DNA of 64,000 nucleotides from NCBI RefSeq assembly GCF_034702125.1, contig NC_085872.1, forward strand, positions 28,737,634 to 28,801,633. The letters are read 5' to 3'. The notes beneath the pieces are model-generated. The model saw only the letters and a list, made by a program, of their open reading frames with translations, did no database searches and was not told where the DNA came from. Positions 22,001 to 58,218 of this stretch are shown here, one piece after another. Positions within the stretch are counted from its first letter, which is position 1, and every line of letters begins with the position of its first letter. Origin of the DNA: Engraulis encrasicolus (Eukaryota > Chordata > Actinopteri > Clupeiformes > Engraulidae). Made by a program: the position numbers and the translations under genes.

Positions 22001-22659
22001 TTCCTCCTCCTCATCTTCCTCCTGCTCCTCCCCCTCCTCATCTTCTTCCTCCTCTTCCTCCTTCCAGGGTGATGATCCTGCTGCTGAGCACCACTTCCGC
22101 AAGCCGGCCAATGACATCACCTCTCAGCTGGAGATCAACTTCGGGGACCTGGGCCGCCCTGGCCGTGGCCGTGGGGGCTCTCGCGGAGGCAGGGGGGGCC
22201 GTGGAGGTGGCGGCAACCGGCCAAGCCGGGGCGGAGGCCGATCTGAGAAGGTGGGTTTTGGGATGAGGAGGCAAGCAAACAGACGGAGAAAAAACTAGAT
22301 AAAGGCTTTGTGGAAATTACGAGCCTAGAGGGTGTCATGTTATGCAATTGTATGGTTACACGAGATTCTTTTCTAATTATTTTGGTGTAATGCACCCACA
22401 TGGTGCCTTGCATATAGAGGCTTACAGTGTCCCCTTGTGCTTGTAAAAGAGCCATTATGGACATAGCCATTTGCTTATTTTCTATTACATAACAATAGTT
22501 ATGCTCTATTGCTCCAAGTGTTTTTTCCAGCATGTAGCAGATGTGCTTAATATCTCCCCCCACCATACTCCTAATACTGTATGTGTTTGTTGTTTGCAGG
22601 CTAGCGGCGTGTCAGTTCCCAACGTGGACGACCCTGAGGCTTTCCCAGCTCTGGCCTAA
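10082..22659 (+). CDS. serbp1: SERPINE1 mRNA-binding protein 1 (SERBP1), 9 coding exons
   Basis: RNA- and ribosome-binding protein of the SERBP1/HABP4 (Stm1-like) family. Family members sit in the 40S mRNA channel of idle ribosomes with eEF2. Exons: 10082-10337, 11193-11370, 16882-17019, 17248-17316, 17606-17680, 18250-18436, 21334-21390, 22068-22250, 22600-22659. All have GT/AG borders and phases that join to 400 aa plus stop; human SERBP1 is about 408 aa. Diagnostic pieces are the start [20 protein letters not shown], the RGG-rich box in exon 3 (residues about 150-175) ending in [20 protein letters not shown], the [13 protein letters not shown] and [11 protein letters not shown] block in exon 6 (about residues 255-300), [20 protein letters not shown] and a second RGG box in exon 8, and the end [10 protein letters not shown]. 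Exon 7 adds 19 residues that I do not recall in human. Introns 2 and 6 are full of transposons. Confidence 0.96.
13178..14679. mobile_element. hAT element inserted in the left arm of the palindrome
   Basis: The ends CAGGGGCGGAGTGGCC and GGCCACTCCGCGCCTG are inverted with one mismatch. An exact 8 bp duplication, TAAGTACG, flanks it (13,170-13,177 and 14,680-14,687). The undisturbed right arm at about 15,748-15,755 has a single copy of this site in reverse complement, so it serves as the empty-site reference. No transposase was recognised in its 1,502 bp. It contains a smaller inverted-repeat element at 13,410-13,598. Confidence 0.95.
13410..13598. mobile_element. Small MITE inside the hAT element
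   Basis: CAGTGGTGTAGTCTAC at the left is matched by GTAGACTACACCACTG at the right, with AT-rich sequence of about 189 bp in total. An 8 bp duplication is not visible at the flanks, so it may be an internal rearrangement or an old insertion. Confidence 0.6.
14706..15160 (-). pseudogene. Broken left-arm copy of the palindrome's coding segment
   Basis: On the minus strand the frame runs from about 15,160 ([19 protein letters not shown]) through the ATG at 15,083 and ends at a stop at 14,706. It is nearly identical to the right-arm frame at 15,350-15,820. Here the codon after VLLVV is TAA, where the right arm has GAA, so one base change truncates it. The rest of the segment is displaced by the hAT insertion. 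The part upstream of 15,109 lies in the palindrome spacer and has no right-arm counterpart. Confidence 0.7.
15239..15325. repeat. Hairpin at the palindrome centre
   Basis: TACCAAGATCAGTTGAAACT followed by GGGG and A-rich sequence is mirrored by TTTTTTCCCCAGTTTCAACT and GATCTTGGTA after a loop of about 13 bp near 15,278-15,290. The stem is about 38 bp. Confidence 0.75.
15350..15820 (+). CDS. Right-arm coding segment of the foldback element, unknown family
   Basis: This is a 156-codon open frame from ATG 15,350. In-frame sequence continues upstream to about 15,335 (FATTE), so this ATG is probably internal to a larger ancestral protein. The middle reads [18 protein letters not shown] and then [16 protein letters not shown], ending [20 protein letters not shown]. 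From memory, this pattern of a small beta-rich domain with a Y-D-x-W-W core and an NFxHPHGPxxSF motif recurs in uncharacterised transposon-associated proteins of cnidarians and fish, close to their C-termini. It is probably the last exon of an autonomous element's protein, not a host gene. It lies in sense in serbp1 intron 2. Confidence 0.5.
   Translation: MYHHEAENLLKRFESARTIPGTQKLHSFCLLSMDTVEVRPFSAFREGRVERVSSVKECVTFSSIKGYVVAVYDGNWWLACAEECMPSTGEVKLNFLHPHGPSPSFTFPFRPDSLVMDHQDVLLVVEPVTAKGRTYTLSTKDTAVASNALVEYKMRV
17909..18118 (+). repeat. tRNA-derived SINE, V-SINE-like
   Basis: The head contains RNA polymerase III box A-like (TTACGGTTAGGGAGATGGG) and box B (GGTTGCAGGTTCGAATCCC) sequences in the right order and spacing. 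The body CTTGAGCAAAGCACCTAACC followed by GTTGCTCCAGGG resembles the central domain of fish V-SINEs. The tail is a (TGTAA)-type repeat, TGTAATGTAATGTAATG. It lies in serbp1 intron 5. Confidence 0.75.
18891..19040. mobile_element. Small hAT MITE, CCAGCCAAA family
   Basis: The ends CAGGACTCAAAATGAAC and TTAACTTATAGCCCTG enclose a core with TTTGGCTGGT and TTACCAGCCACTTTGACT that matches the elements at 30,993 and 63,495 in reversed orientation. The flanks CATATTAC and GTTATTAC are 6/8 identical, a decayed duplication. Confidence 0.65.
20558..20874. mobile_element. hAT MITE in serbp1 intron 6
   Basis: The ends are CAGTGGTTCTAAG and TTTAAGAACCACTG. An exact 8 bp duplication, ATCTAGAT, flanks it (20,550-20,557 and 20,875-20,882). 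The internal sequence matches the elements at 3,188 and 26,013. Confidence 0.92.
21889..22067 (+). repeat. Polypyrimidine (TCC)n tract abutting serbp1 exon 8
   Basis: About 180 bp is almost pure C/T on the plus strand and runs directly into the AG of the exon 8 acceptor. It forms a very long polypyrimidine tract and could adopt triplex (H-DNA) structure. Ser-rich or Glu-rich frames across it are artefacts. Confidence 0.9.
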
Positions 22660-24245
22660 ACCCCAGCACTGACACCAGCCATCCCCGCCCTGCCGGGCCC
22701 CTGCTCTACGAGGCTTGCATGCTTATGGATCCTTCTATTCTTAAAGAGAAAAAAAAAAGAAGATAACCACGAGACTGTCATCATTACCATTAATACGGAG
22801 GACTGAATTCTACCCCTTTTAAAAGGATATTGAAAAAAGAAAATGTGCTTCAAAAACGGACTTCACTTGTTACACTGAAGCAAAATTATTGGTAGAGTTT
22901 TTTGTATTTAGAAACATGATAGCAGGGATGTTTCATACAGTATTTTTGTCTCCAGAGGTTATGCGTTCTCCATGGTTATTTTGTATTGCTGCTTGAATGT
23001 ATGCATTTCCAAAAGAGTGTGTCGCTGGCTCCTGCTATGCTTACAGCATTTTGGCCTGGCCACCCTCACACGCTGTGAAATTGATCATTTGGGGATCATC
23101 ACCCTTTGGGGTTAAACTGAAAGGGGGAATGTTAGGGTCTGTATTATTCCAGGAGGAAGATCTCCATTCCCATTTACCAATCTTTGAATTGTCAGAGACC
23201 AGGCTTATTTTTTGTGTACAGTTTTGAAAGCCCAGATTTCAAGTTATATCTAACCGTGTGAGGTTGTTGTTTTTTTGTCTTTTTATTTCAGCTCTTGCCA
23301 CTGAAAGCAAATGCTACTGGTTTTATTTTATTTTATTTTATTTTTTGACATCCTTGTTTCGTCATTGTATCGACCAGTGGTCTTAGTATGTGTGCTCGTC
23401 CCTGACCATCATTGAGATGTGTCCCTGGTCGTGGTATAGGCAGCCAGGGACCAGTGAAGCTCCAGGCTGGTCCTTGTAGGTTTTATGGTTGTCTTGTAGA
23501 AACCTTAGGACCACTATTCAGAAAAAAGAAATGTGTGTATATATATTTGTGCTTGCGTGTGAGTGTGTCTGCTTATGTGGTGTGTGAGAGTGAGTAAGAC
23601 TGAATGTGTGTTTGGGCAAAGTGTGAATAGAATGATAAGGACTTATTTTTTTGAAGTACTCATCTACCATGAAATTATCCTCCCAGCCCTAGGTCCCAGT
23701 TCATCGAAGCTCTGTTTCACCTTGAAATAGATTTGTGTTGAGACTTTGTAGTGGATATTTTCTAGGTTATATTGTGGTTTTATCTTGCACTTAGTTAATA
23801 ACATATCCCATGATGGCATATACGCACGAATTGTTAACAGTTCAAAGAGATTTGTTTTGATGACCTGTTATCCCCCCTTCAAAGAAAACTGTGGTCTCTG
23901 CCATGTTTATTTTTGATTTTAAACTTGAGATTTTAGTAGGTCAGTGTGGAACAATAGAGAGCTCCTAAAATGACAAATGCCGCCCTTGCCTGTATGTCTG
24001 GATGTATGTTATGCCCACTTTGCATACATATGAAACCTTGTATAGTCAATACGGGACTAAGACATGCGGAGAGTCAAATTGCGTAATTACATTTTCAGAG
24101 CAGTGAACTGATAGTGACCTCCAACAGAGTCATAATATACATGCAGACATGCAAGCAGGGGCAACATCCGGCTGTTATTCTATTTTGGTTAAATTTAGAT
24201 GTCTGTAAACATCCCTGTTCAATAAAGTACTTAGAGGTGTTAAAT
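22660..24245 (+). other. serbp1: serbp1 3' UTR
   Basis: AT-rich non-coding sequence runs from the serbp1 stop to the first good polyadenylation signal, AATAAA at 24,221-24,226. A TTTTA-type repeat lies near 23,322-23,346. No other gene is seen. The length (about 1.6 kb) is estimated from the signal only. Confidence 0.6.
24221..24226 (+). terminator. serbp1: Polyadenylation signal, probably serbp1
   Basis: Canonical AATAAA in a CTGTTCAATAAAGTACTT context, followed by a GTGTT-rich stretch, about 1.56 kb after the stop codon. Confidence 0.5.
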
Positions 24246-24994
24246 GTAACCCCAACGAGTGGTGTGGATTACTGTGTTCAAGTGTTTGGTCATTATTTGC
24301 TTTTCAGTAGTACTTGCTCAAGTGGTTTTAATCTAGTATAAGCTGCGTAGCCTTTCTTCAGGTTGGCATAAAATACAATGGTCTTCTTACTTTTACAGTT
24401 TTCTGAAGGTGATTTCTTAAGATTAAATGCCATCATTATGCTTGGCCTGTCAAGAAGGTAACAGTCCAGTCAGTTCTCTCTTAATATAGAGTAATTTGTG
24501 TGATGTCTGACCAGAGTAGACCACCCTCCTGAGCTTGGTGATAGGGAGTCATCTTTCATTATCAACTTTTTTTAAAGGCAAGGCAAAGCAAGATTATTTG
24601 TATAGTAGTACATTTTATCCACGCAGGCTCTTCAGTGTGCTTCCTTAAATGCTGAATTTGTACATGACATATTGTTATCACAGTTATTCAGTCCAGTGCC
24701 CACCCCTGACCCACAAGATATGAAAGAGGCTGGGTAGGTCCTGGTGTATGCTCGTGCTGCGTATGGGTCCTGCTGGGAGGCAAGGCAAACATTGAATGGG
24801 GCAGATCACGTGGGCGGGTTTTTCAGCCTTGAACCAATGGTTTGAGTCCAAGAGGAACGCATCCATGGATTTCAGAACACGTGAGTCCAAAGTCTAGAGT
24901 TGTTGCGGAAGTTTAGTGTGTGGAATTCGTCTATTCGTGACATGTAGCTAATGCACATTTTGATGTGCATGTTAGTTACAGAAAAGTCACTACT

Positions 24995-35638
<10,644 letters not shown>

Positions 35639-36000
35639 GACTCTCCAGTGTGGATAAACCCAGAATAACGGTGAAGACTGTCCATGTCCGACAGCTCCAA
35701 GGAAAAGCATCTCAAGAGAAGCATCTGATGCATTTAATTATGTTTTACATGTTTTATCATGTGGAGCTAGGACCCACAAGTGCTGATTTTATATTTGTAT
35801 ATACATTTTATACATTACAAATTATATTTTATTTTAATTCAACATTCAAATGATTTTAATTTTGTACATTGCCATGTGATATTTACATTCCTCGTTGTAT
35901 ATTATTTTTTAAAATAAAAGTATATGGGACAGAAATGCTAGCATAATTGATATCCAACTTGACAACAAAATGTCTCCCACTAATAAAGGCTGAAAAAAGA
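35639..36000 (+). other. slc35d1: slc35d1 3' UTR
   Basis: Non-coding AT-rich sequence after the stop, with AATAAA at 35,913-35,918 and a second AATAAA at 35,982-35,987 (CTAATAAAGGC). The window then holds no clear gene until the mier1 stop at 38,069, apart from the pseudo-exon at 36,624. Confidence 0.55.
35913..35918 (+). terminator. slc35d1: Polyadenylation signal, probably slc35d1
   Basis: Canonical AATAAA in an AAAATAAAAGTATATGGG context, about 275 bp after the stop codon. The second copy 70 bp on is an alternative. Confidence 0.5.
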
Positions 36001-36623
36001 GATTTGTATGGGGCTGTTAGTCACCTTAAGCATTTGATTGGGATATGGATACAGGGGTCTAGGCTTATCTTGCTACGTCACTGACCACAATTATTATACT
36101 GTAGTTTACTTAACTATATCACTTTGTCACTTTTTATTCAATCGAAGTATCACATTGTGCCGTTAATAACAGCCCATTAGAAATATTATGCAAATATTAT
36201 GAGGTTCAATACTTAGATGACTGGCTTTAACAAAAAAAAGTTGTGATGGACCGATTAAATGAACTTTACAATACACTTTTTACAAAATGCTTTTAGCCTA
36301 TACCAGTAGCCTGTCACTATCACCATGAGGTAGTTCAAATGCTCATTTCAGGCATATATCCAAATTCTAATTTACCGTCATGAAAAAAATCGTTTTATTA
36401 ATGTGATCAATAGTCAAATTTCAAGAAAATGTACAGTACATTACTGATATCAACATGGGAGAAATGAAATGGAACAGCATCAAAGTGAGAAGCAGAGCTG
36501 GCTGAACAACTGAGAACATATATTTTTTAGATTTTAATGTTAGAATTCAAATCACAGACGTAAGTATGAAAACTTGCTCAGTTTGTTACTTAAATATTTC
36601 ATCAACACAATTTCACTCAACAG

Positions 36624-36739
36624 TATTGCCGGCAGTCTGGTACTCCTACAATTGTAATCAAACAACAAAAGAGTGTGACCAGGGACAAACCGAGGAGGAT
36701 TCAGATCGCAGGTTGAGTTCAGTCAGTAGGAGAGATTAA
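36624..36739 (+). pseudogene. Decayed duplicate of slc35d1 exon 12 with a longer tail
   Basis: CTCAACAG then TATTGCCGGCAGTCTGGT copies the slc35d1 exon 12 acceptor and start (CCACAG then TATTGCTGGCAGTTTAGT). After a 2 bp loss, TACTCCTAC...ACAAAAGAGTGTGACCAG again follows exon 12 (TACTCGTAT...ACAAAGGAGCAAGACCAG). The frame downstream of the loss stays open as TKECDQGQTEEDSDRRLSS and ends at TAA 36,737-36,739. It looks like a duplicated last exon, now broken near its 5' end by the missing dinucleotide. It could also be an older terminal exon replaced by the present one. Confidence 0.65.
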
Positions 36740-37983
36740 CCAGCTGTAGCCTACATGAGATCAAACCCCCTTGTCTGACCATTTGGACAAGCGGTTAAGA
36801 CTGTGATAAATGCTATGACCCGGTAAGGCCCCATGAGACATACGCTACTGTAGTAGTTACAGTTCTTGCAGTAGGGAAATGCCCAACATTCAGCCGTCTG
36901 TTTCACTGAGGGAATTCATCTCACTGTAAAGACCCAGTGTGCCAATAGAGGAGCACATAAATATGTCGTCATTCCTTGATGAATGGTGCTGTGGCCGTAG
37001 TACACAAGAGCTTAGACAACGAACAATAGACAGATTTACAGTAAAGTTATCAAAAACATCTGTACAGGATAAGAAATCTATACAAACTTAACATGTCAAA
37101 TACATGTTATGCGTGCTTTTCTAACACAAAGAAATAAGTGTTGAAAAGGTCAATGGAATCTAAAATAGTCAAAAAATATAGCTAGTGTGCCGAGTATTGT
37201 TTGATAGTAGACATCACTGATGTCAAATGCTGCCTAACAAACCTAGGGGATTTCTCCACTGGCTTATTTATACACAAAATGGGTTGCATGTCTTGCCTCC
37301 CAAGTACAAACACAAACGTATGAACAGGAAAAAAAGAATAAAAGTGCATCTTAATGTGCCTGAACTCCCCACACTTAAAACCTCAGTAGCAGAGTCAACT
37401 AAACAAATATCACACACACCCCCCCCCCCCCCCACCCCTTTCCTACTTACATGGCTTCAACAACCACTCATATACTTTTATAGAAAATATAAATATATAG
37501 TTACAAAAATATTAGACAATTTGCCATACAAATGGAGAAAACCTATTTGTTTTTGTTTTTTTCTTCCTGCGTGGACAGTCCCCCTGTGAGGAGAGGGCCT
37601 ATCTGATATAAACACACTGGAGTGATGTGAGCTGCCCTCCACAGTAAAAAGGAGAACAGAAGCGCTGCGAGGATCACAGTTGCCCTCCACAGTCTTCCTC
37701 TCCTTTGCTTCGCCTTATGGGGGGGTGGGGGATGGGGATGGGGAAGAGGGGGGAATGGGTGCTGCTGCAGAGTTAGAGGGAGGCCACTGTGCTGGGTACA
37801 ATCTAGGATGCTGCCTGCCACCTCGGCTCTGGATTTGGTCTAAGATTTGGTCTGTGTGCATGTGTGTGAGTGAGTGTACGTGTGTGTGAGTGAGTGTACG
37901 TGTGCGTGTGTGTGTGTGTGCTCTCTGTCAGTCCTCCTATGCCAGTGGTGTGTGTGCATGTGTGTGTGCGCTAGAATGTGTCT

Positions 37984-37985
<2 letters not shown>

Positions 37986-38038
<53 letters not shown>
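37986..38038. repeat. (GT)n microsatellite next to the mier1 stop codon
   Basis: About 50 bp of GT, within a wider GT-rich zone (37,857-38,062) that forms the proximal mier1 3' UTR. Cys/Val-rich frames across it are artefacts. Confidence 0.9.
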
Positions 38039-38040
<2 letters not shown>

Positions 38041-38068
38041 GAATGTCTGTGTGTGTGTGTGTCCTCTC

Positions 38069-46316
<8,248 letters not shown>

Positions 46317-46480
46317 ATTTGCGATTTTACAGGGTCACGTTGGGGGTGGTCTGTAATATTTCCCGGATGAACATTCTCATTGGCGCTCCACCCACACAAA
46401 GTTGTCCACAGACTGCGCCTCACACCTTGCTGGTGACCAGCCAGCCAGCATATTCCAAGTTCAGTTTTAGTTGATGTGGA
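46317..46480 (-). promoter_or_regulatory. mier1: mier1 promoter / 5' UTR
   Basis: On the minus strand a CCAAT box (GCGCCAATGAG, about 46,378-46,386) lies about 65 bp upstream of the ATG, in a GC-richer strip. The start context is AAATATGGCGGAG. The transcription start is not fixed. Confidence 0.4.
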
Positions 46481-47512
46481 AATGTGGTAGCTGTTGTAGA
46501 AATCTTCCTTGTTATTTGTATTCGCATTGATGTATGCTCTGTTATTTTGTTATCCTCGACATTCCTACTGAAATTTTAACAGGTCTAATAATAGGCTAAT
46601 AATAGGATAATAGGCTAAATAATAAATAGGCCTATTATTTCAATTGCCAGAAATACATGAAAAACATGAAATGATAGGAATATTCAGTGTAGTCTCTGAT
46701 CAGTAGCATTGGCTATAGTCACATGACACTCAGCATGCGTTTTTGGCTGATAGTGATGCATTAAATAATGTTGCGCAATCAGGTCCTGTAGGCCTATAGG
46801 CTTCTGTTCCCTCCAGCACAGCATCAACACATCAATCTGCCCAAGGTCTCGGTGTGGTTGCCTATTAGGCTAAGTGTGTGTCCACGACACGTTCTTATTC
46901 ATCCAGGTCATGGTAGGCTAATCCTCTGCTTTAGTCCCGTCCCATAGTTGAAAGCTTTGTGGTGGAAACTGAAGAGGGAAATTCAGTTGAAAGAGATGGT
47001 TGTCTTCCCCATTATAAAACCTTCGACTGTAGGCCTATGTGTGTCTGATGTACATGTGGTCATTGTATCTGCAAGCAAGACATTTTTGTGGTGAACATCA
47101 CTAACAGTGGCGTGCACAGACATTTTTGGGGGCAGGTGCTCGAAGGGCAATGGAGGGCATGTGGAACTTTTGGCTGCCTTACTAGGCTATAGAGGCTATA
47201 AGGACAGATATGTTTCAATGTATTTTCACAGACGCCGGTAAAAGCCGCGGCCGTTCCGCGACGCTTTACCGCCCTAGTATGTAAGACCCCTAATACGTTG
47301 TATCTATCTATTATATTGCTGTATTGCAGTGGTTGTACATTTTGATGATATTAAAGCCAACATCTGCAATTTCTGATCTGCTGTTAGTTATTATTATATG
47401 GTGTGTGTGCTTTGTGTGGTTTCAGCGAAGAGATCGGAATGTTGCGTGCTGGTCCTCTCGTTGTTGCAAAGGTTTGAAGGAGTTTAGATACGTCTAAAAA
47501 GATACTGTAGCG

Positions 47513-47878
47513 CAGTGTTTCTCAAAGTGGGGCGTAAGCCCCCCTGGGGGGGCGCGGAGGTATCTCAGGGGGGGTGTGAGACATCTGATTTGGGCTTTTT
47601 TGCCCCAAGGAAATGATTTCCTGTCTTGCATATAAGTCAATAATTTTAAAGCCCTCATCCACATTATATTATTAATTGTCATAAATTTGAATAGCATAGG
47701 AAATGAACACACATTTGCATTCGACTGCAGTCCCTCTTTGTTTAATCTCACCAGTCACCTTTCCTTTGATTCTGCGCAGCGATCGCAAAATTGCGTGAGT
47801 ACTGCTGTTGCTTGGGGGGGCTCAGAAGCATTCAGACCCTCTGAAGGGGAAATGATGGAAAAAGTTTGAGAACCACTG
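47513..47878. mobile_element. hAT MITE between tmem132a and mier1
   Basis: The ends CAGTGTTTCTCAAAGTGG and AAAGTTTGAGAACCACTG are flanked by an exact 8 bp duplication, CTGTAGCG (47,505-47,512 and 47,879-47,886). Confidence 0.92.
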
Positions 47879-48219
47879 CTGTAGCGGCTCTGGCCTGGGC
47901 CTGGCCAGCCATGCAATGCTGGGAGTAAATGGGAGTCGACTCGTAGGCCTATTTGTTACATTTCAAATAGAGATAAAAGATGAAGATATGGGTCACCAAA
48001 ACTGTTCCCATTAGTTTGCCCTTGTCCGAATTTGCAAAATGGAGTCATAGTAGGCTATAGTGTGTGTCATGGGCTACTTTTGAGTAGACCTACTGACATG
48101 TGTTTCAGATATGCAATAGACTGCCCAAATAACCATCCAGTTGGATTCAGGACATGTCGATGTACGGTAAACTTATTGCCAGTGTTGAATTTCAGAGTTG
48201 AAATATCAAAAACGGTCCA

Positions 48220-48283
48220 TCCTTGACCGGGAATCGAACCCAGGCCACAGCGGTAAGAGCGCCCAATTCTAGACCACCAGGGA
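48220..48283 (-). pseudogene. tRNA-Glu-like pseudogene or SINE head
   Basis: On the minus strand it reads TCCCTGGTGGTCTAG, then GGCGCTCTTACCGC, then GGGTTCGAATCCCGGTCAAG. This follows the nuclear tRNA-Glu (CTC anticodon) sequence, with a working-looking B box. The D-loop region has lost about 7 bases and the arms have mismatches, so it is unlikely to be a functional tRNA. It has no obvious tail marking a SINE. Confidence 0.6.
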
Positions 48284-48596
48284 TGCGTAGACAGCTGGGT
48301 GGGACAAAAACCCAAATATCAATCAATCAAAATAAACTGTAAATATAAACATGGGATTTATTTTCAAATTAAATCCTCGACAACGCAAGCAAATACACTC
48401 TCAACTTTGTTCTTTGCAGAAAAAAAACAGTCAAGCATTTTACAGATTAAAAAAACTCACACAAAAAACACTGTCTTATTAGATTTGATGATAATTCAAA
48501 ATAAATAAAACAAATTAATTACTCAAGAATATTGCTTTAGTTTACACAAAATGACTTATTACTAGGGCATGCCCACATACCTCTAATGGTTTAGAG

Positions 48597-48908
48597 CAGG
48601 GGTGGGGAACCTTTTTCATTCGAAGGGCCACTTAAAATTCCTACAAGGGCCATAAAAGTCCTCCGGGAGCCATACTATGAACACAAATCAGGATTTCCCC
48701 ATGCAATTTAGGCCTATATTGAAGGTAGGCCTAAATCTAGGTCCCCTGAATATAACTTAATTGTGTTGGAAATGTAATTTCTAAAATTCCTTTACAAAAT
48801 ATGTCATATTTCATGTGAAGCTGCATAACATTACAATTATATCGGGGGCCGGATAAAACGGCCTCAAGGGCCGCAAACGGCCCTCGAGACATAGGTTCCC
48901 CACCCCTG
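48597..48908. mobile_element. hAT MITE
   Basis: The ends CAGGGGTGGGGAACC and GGTTCCCCACCCCTG are perfect inverted repeats, flanked by an exact 8 bp duplication, GTTTAGAG (48,589-48,596 and 48,909-48,916). Apart from this element, 47,513-47,878 and the tRNA-like piece, 46,480-49,318 shows no gene. Confidence 0.95.
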
Positions 48909-49318
48909 GTTTAGAGAGTCTATCTTCCCATATGGGCTGGGCCTGCATAACACTTTAAAAGCAAAATGGTTCATAAGTAGGCCTAGTAAAAGTCAATCAA
49001 ACTGATCTGAAGCCGGACTGAAAGACGAGCTGCATCGTAGGCTATATTAAGTTATTACCTTAATTGCAGGCACCATAGCGCTTGTGACTATATGAGGGGA
49101 AAAAAACTTCTGTGGAACAAATTAAGGTGCTCCTCCTCCCGGCATTTCCAGACATTGAGTCCGTACAGATGGCCTAACCAGACTGTCTGAAATGAATGAC
49201 TAAGGGACATAATGAATAAATTAATCATTGTTTGATTCAATTAATGAACTGTATGTTTGTGCATCCCCCACTTGTGAATTCTCCATTCAATACATTTCAT
49301 TTTTTTTGCTTTTGCAAT

Positions 49319-58218
<8,900 letters not shown>

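Noticed and set aside
21815..22298. Overlapping Ser-rich, Pro/Leu-rich and Glu-rich frames
   Set aside because: They are translations of the (TCC)n tract in different frames. The real coding part is only serbp1 exon 8 (22,068-22,250).
47107..47280. Possible hAT end CAGTGGCGTGCACAGAC
   Set aside because: The left end resembles a hAT MITE, but I found no matching right end or duplication.
48220..48283. Functional tRNA-Glu gene
   Set aside because: About seven bases of the D-loop region are missing and the arms mismatch, so it is listed as a pseudogene only.
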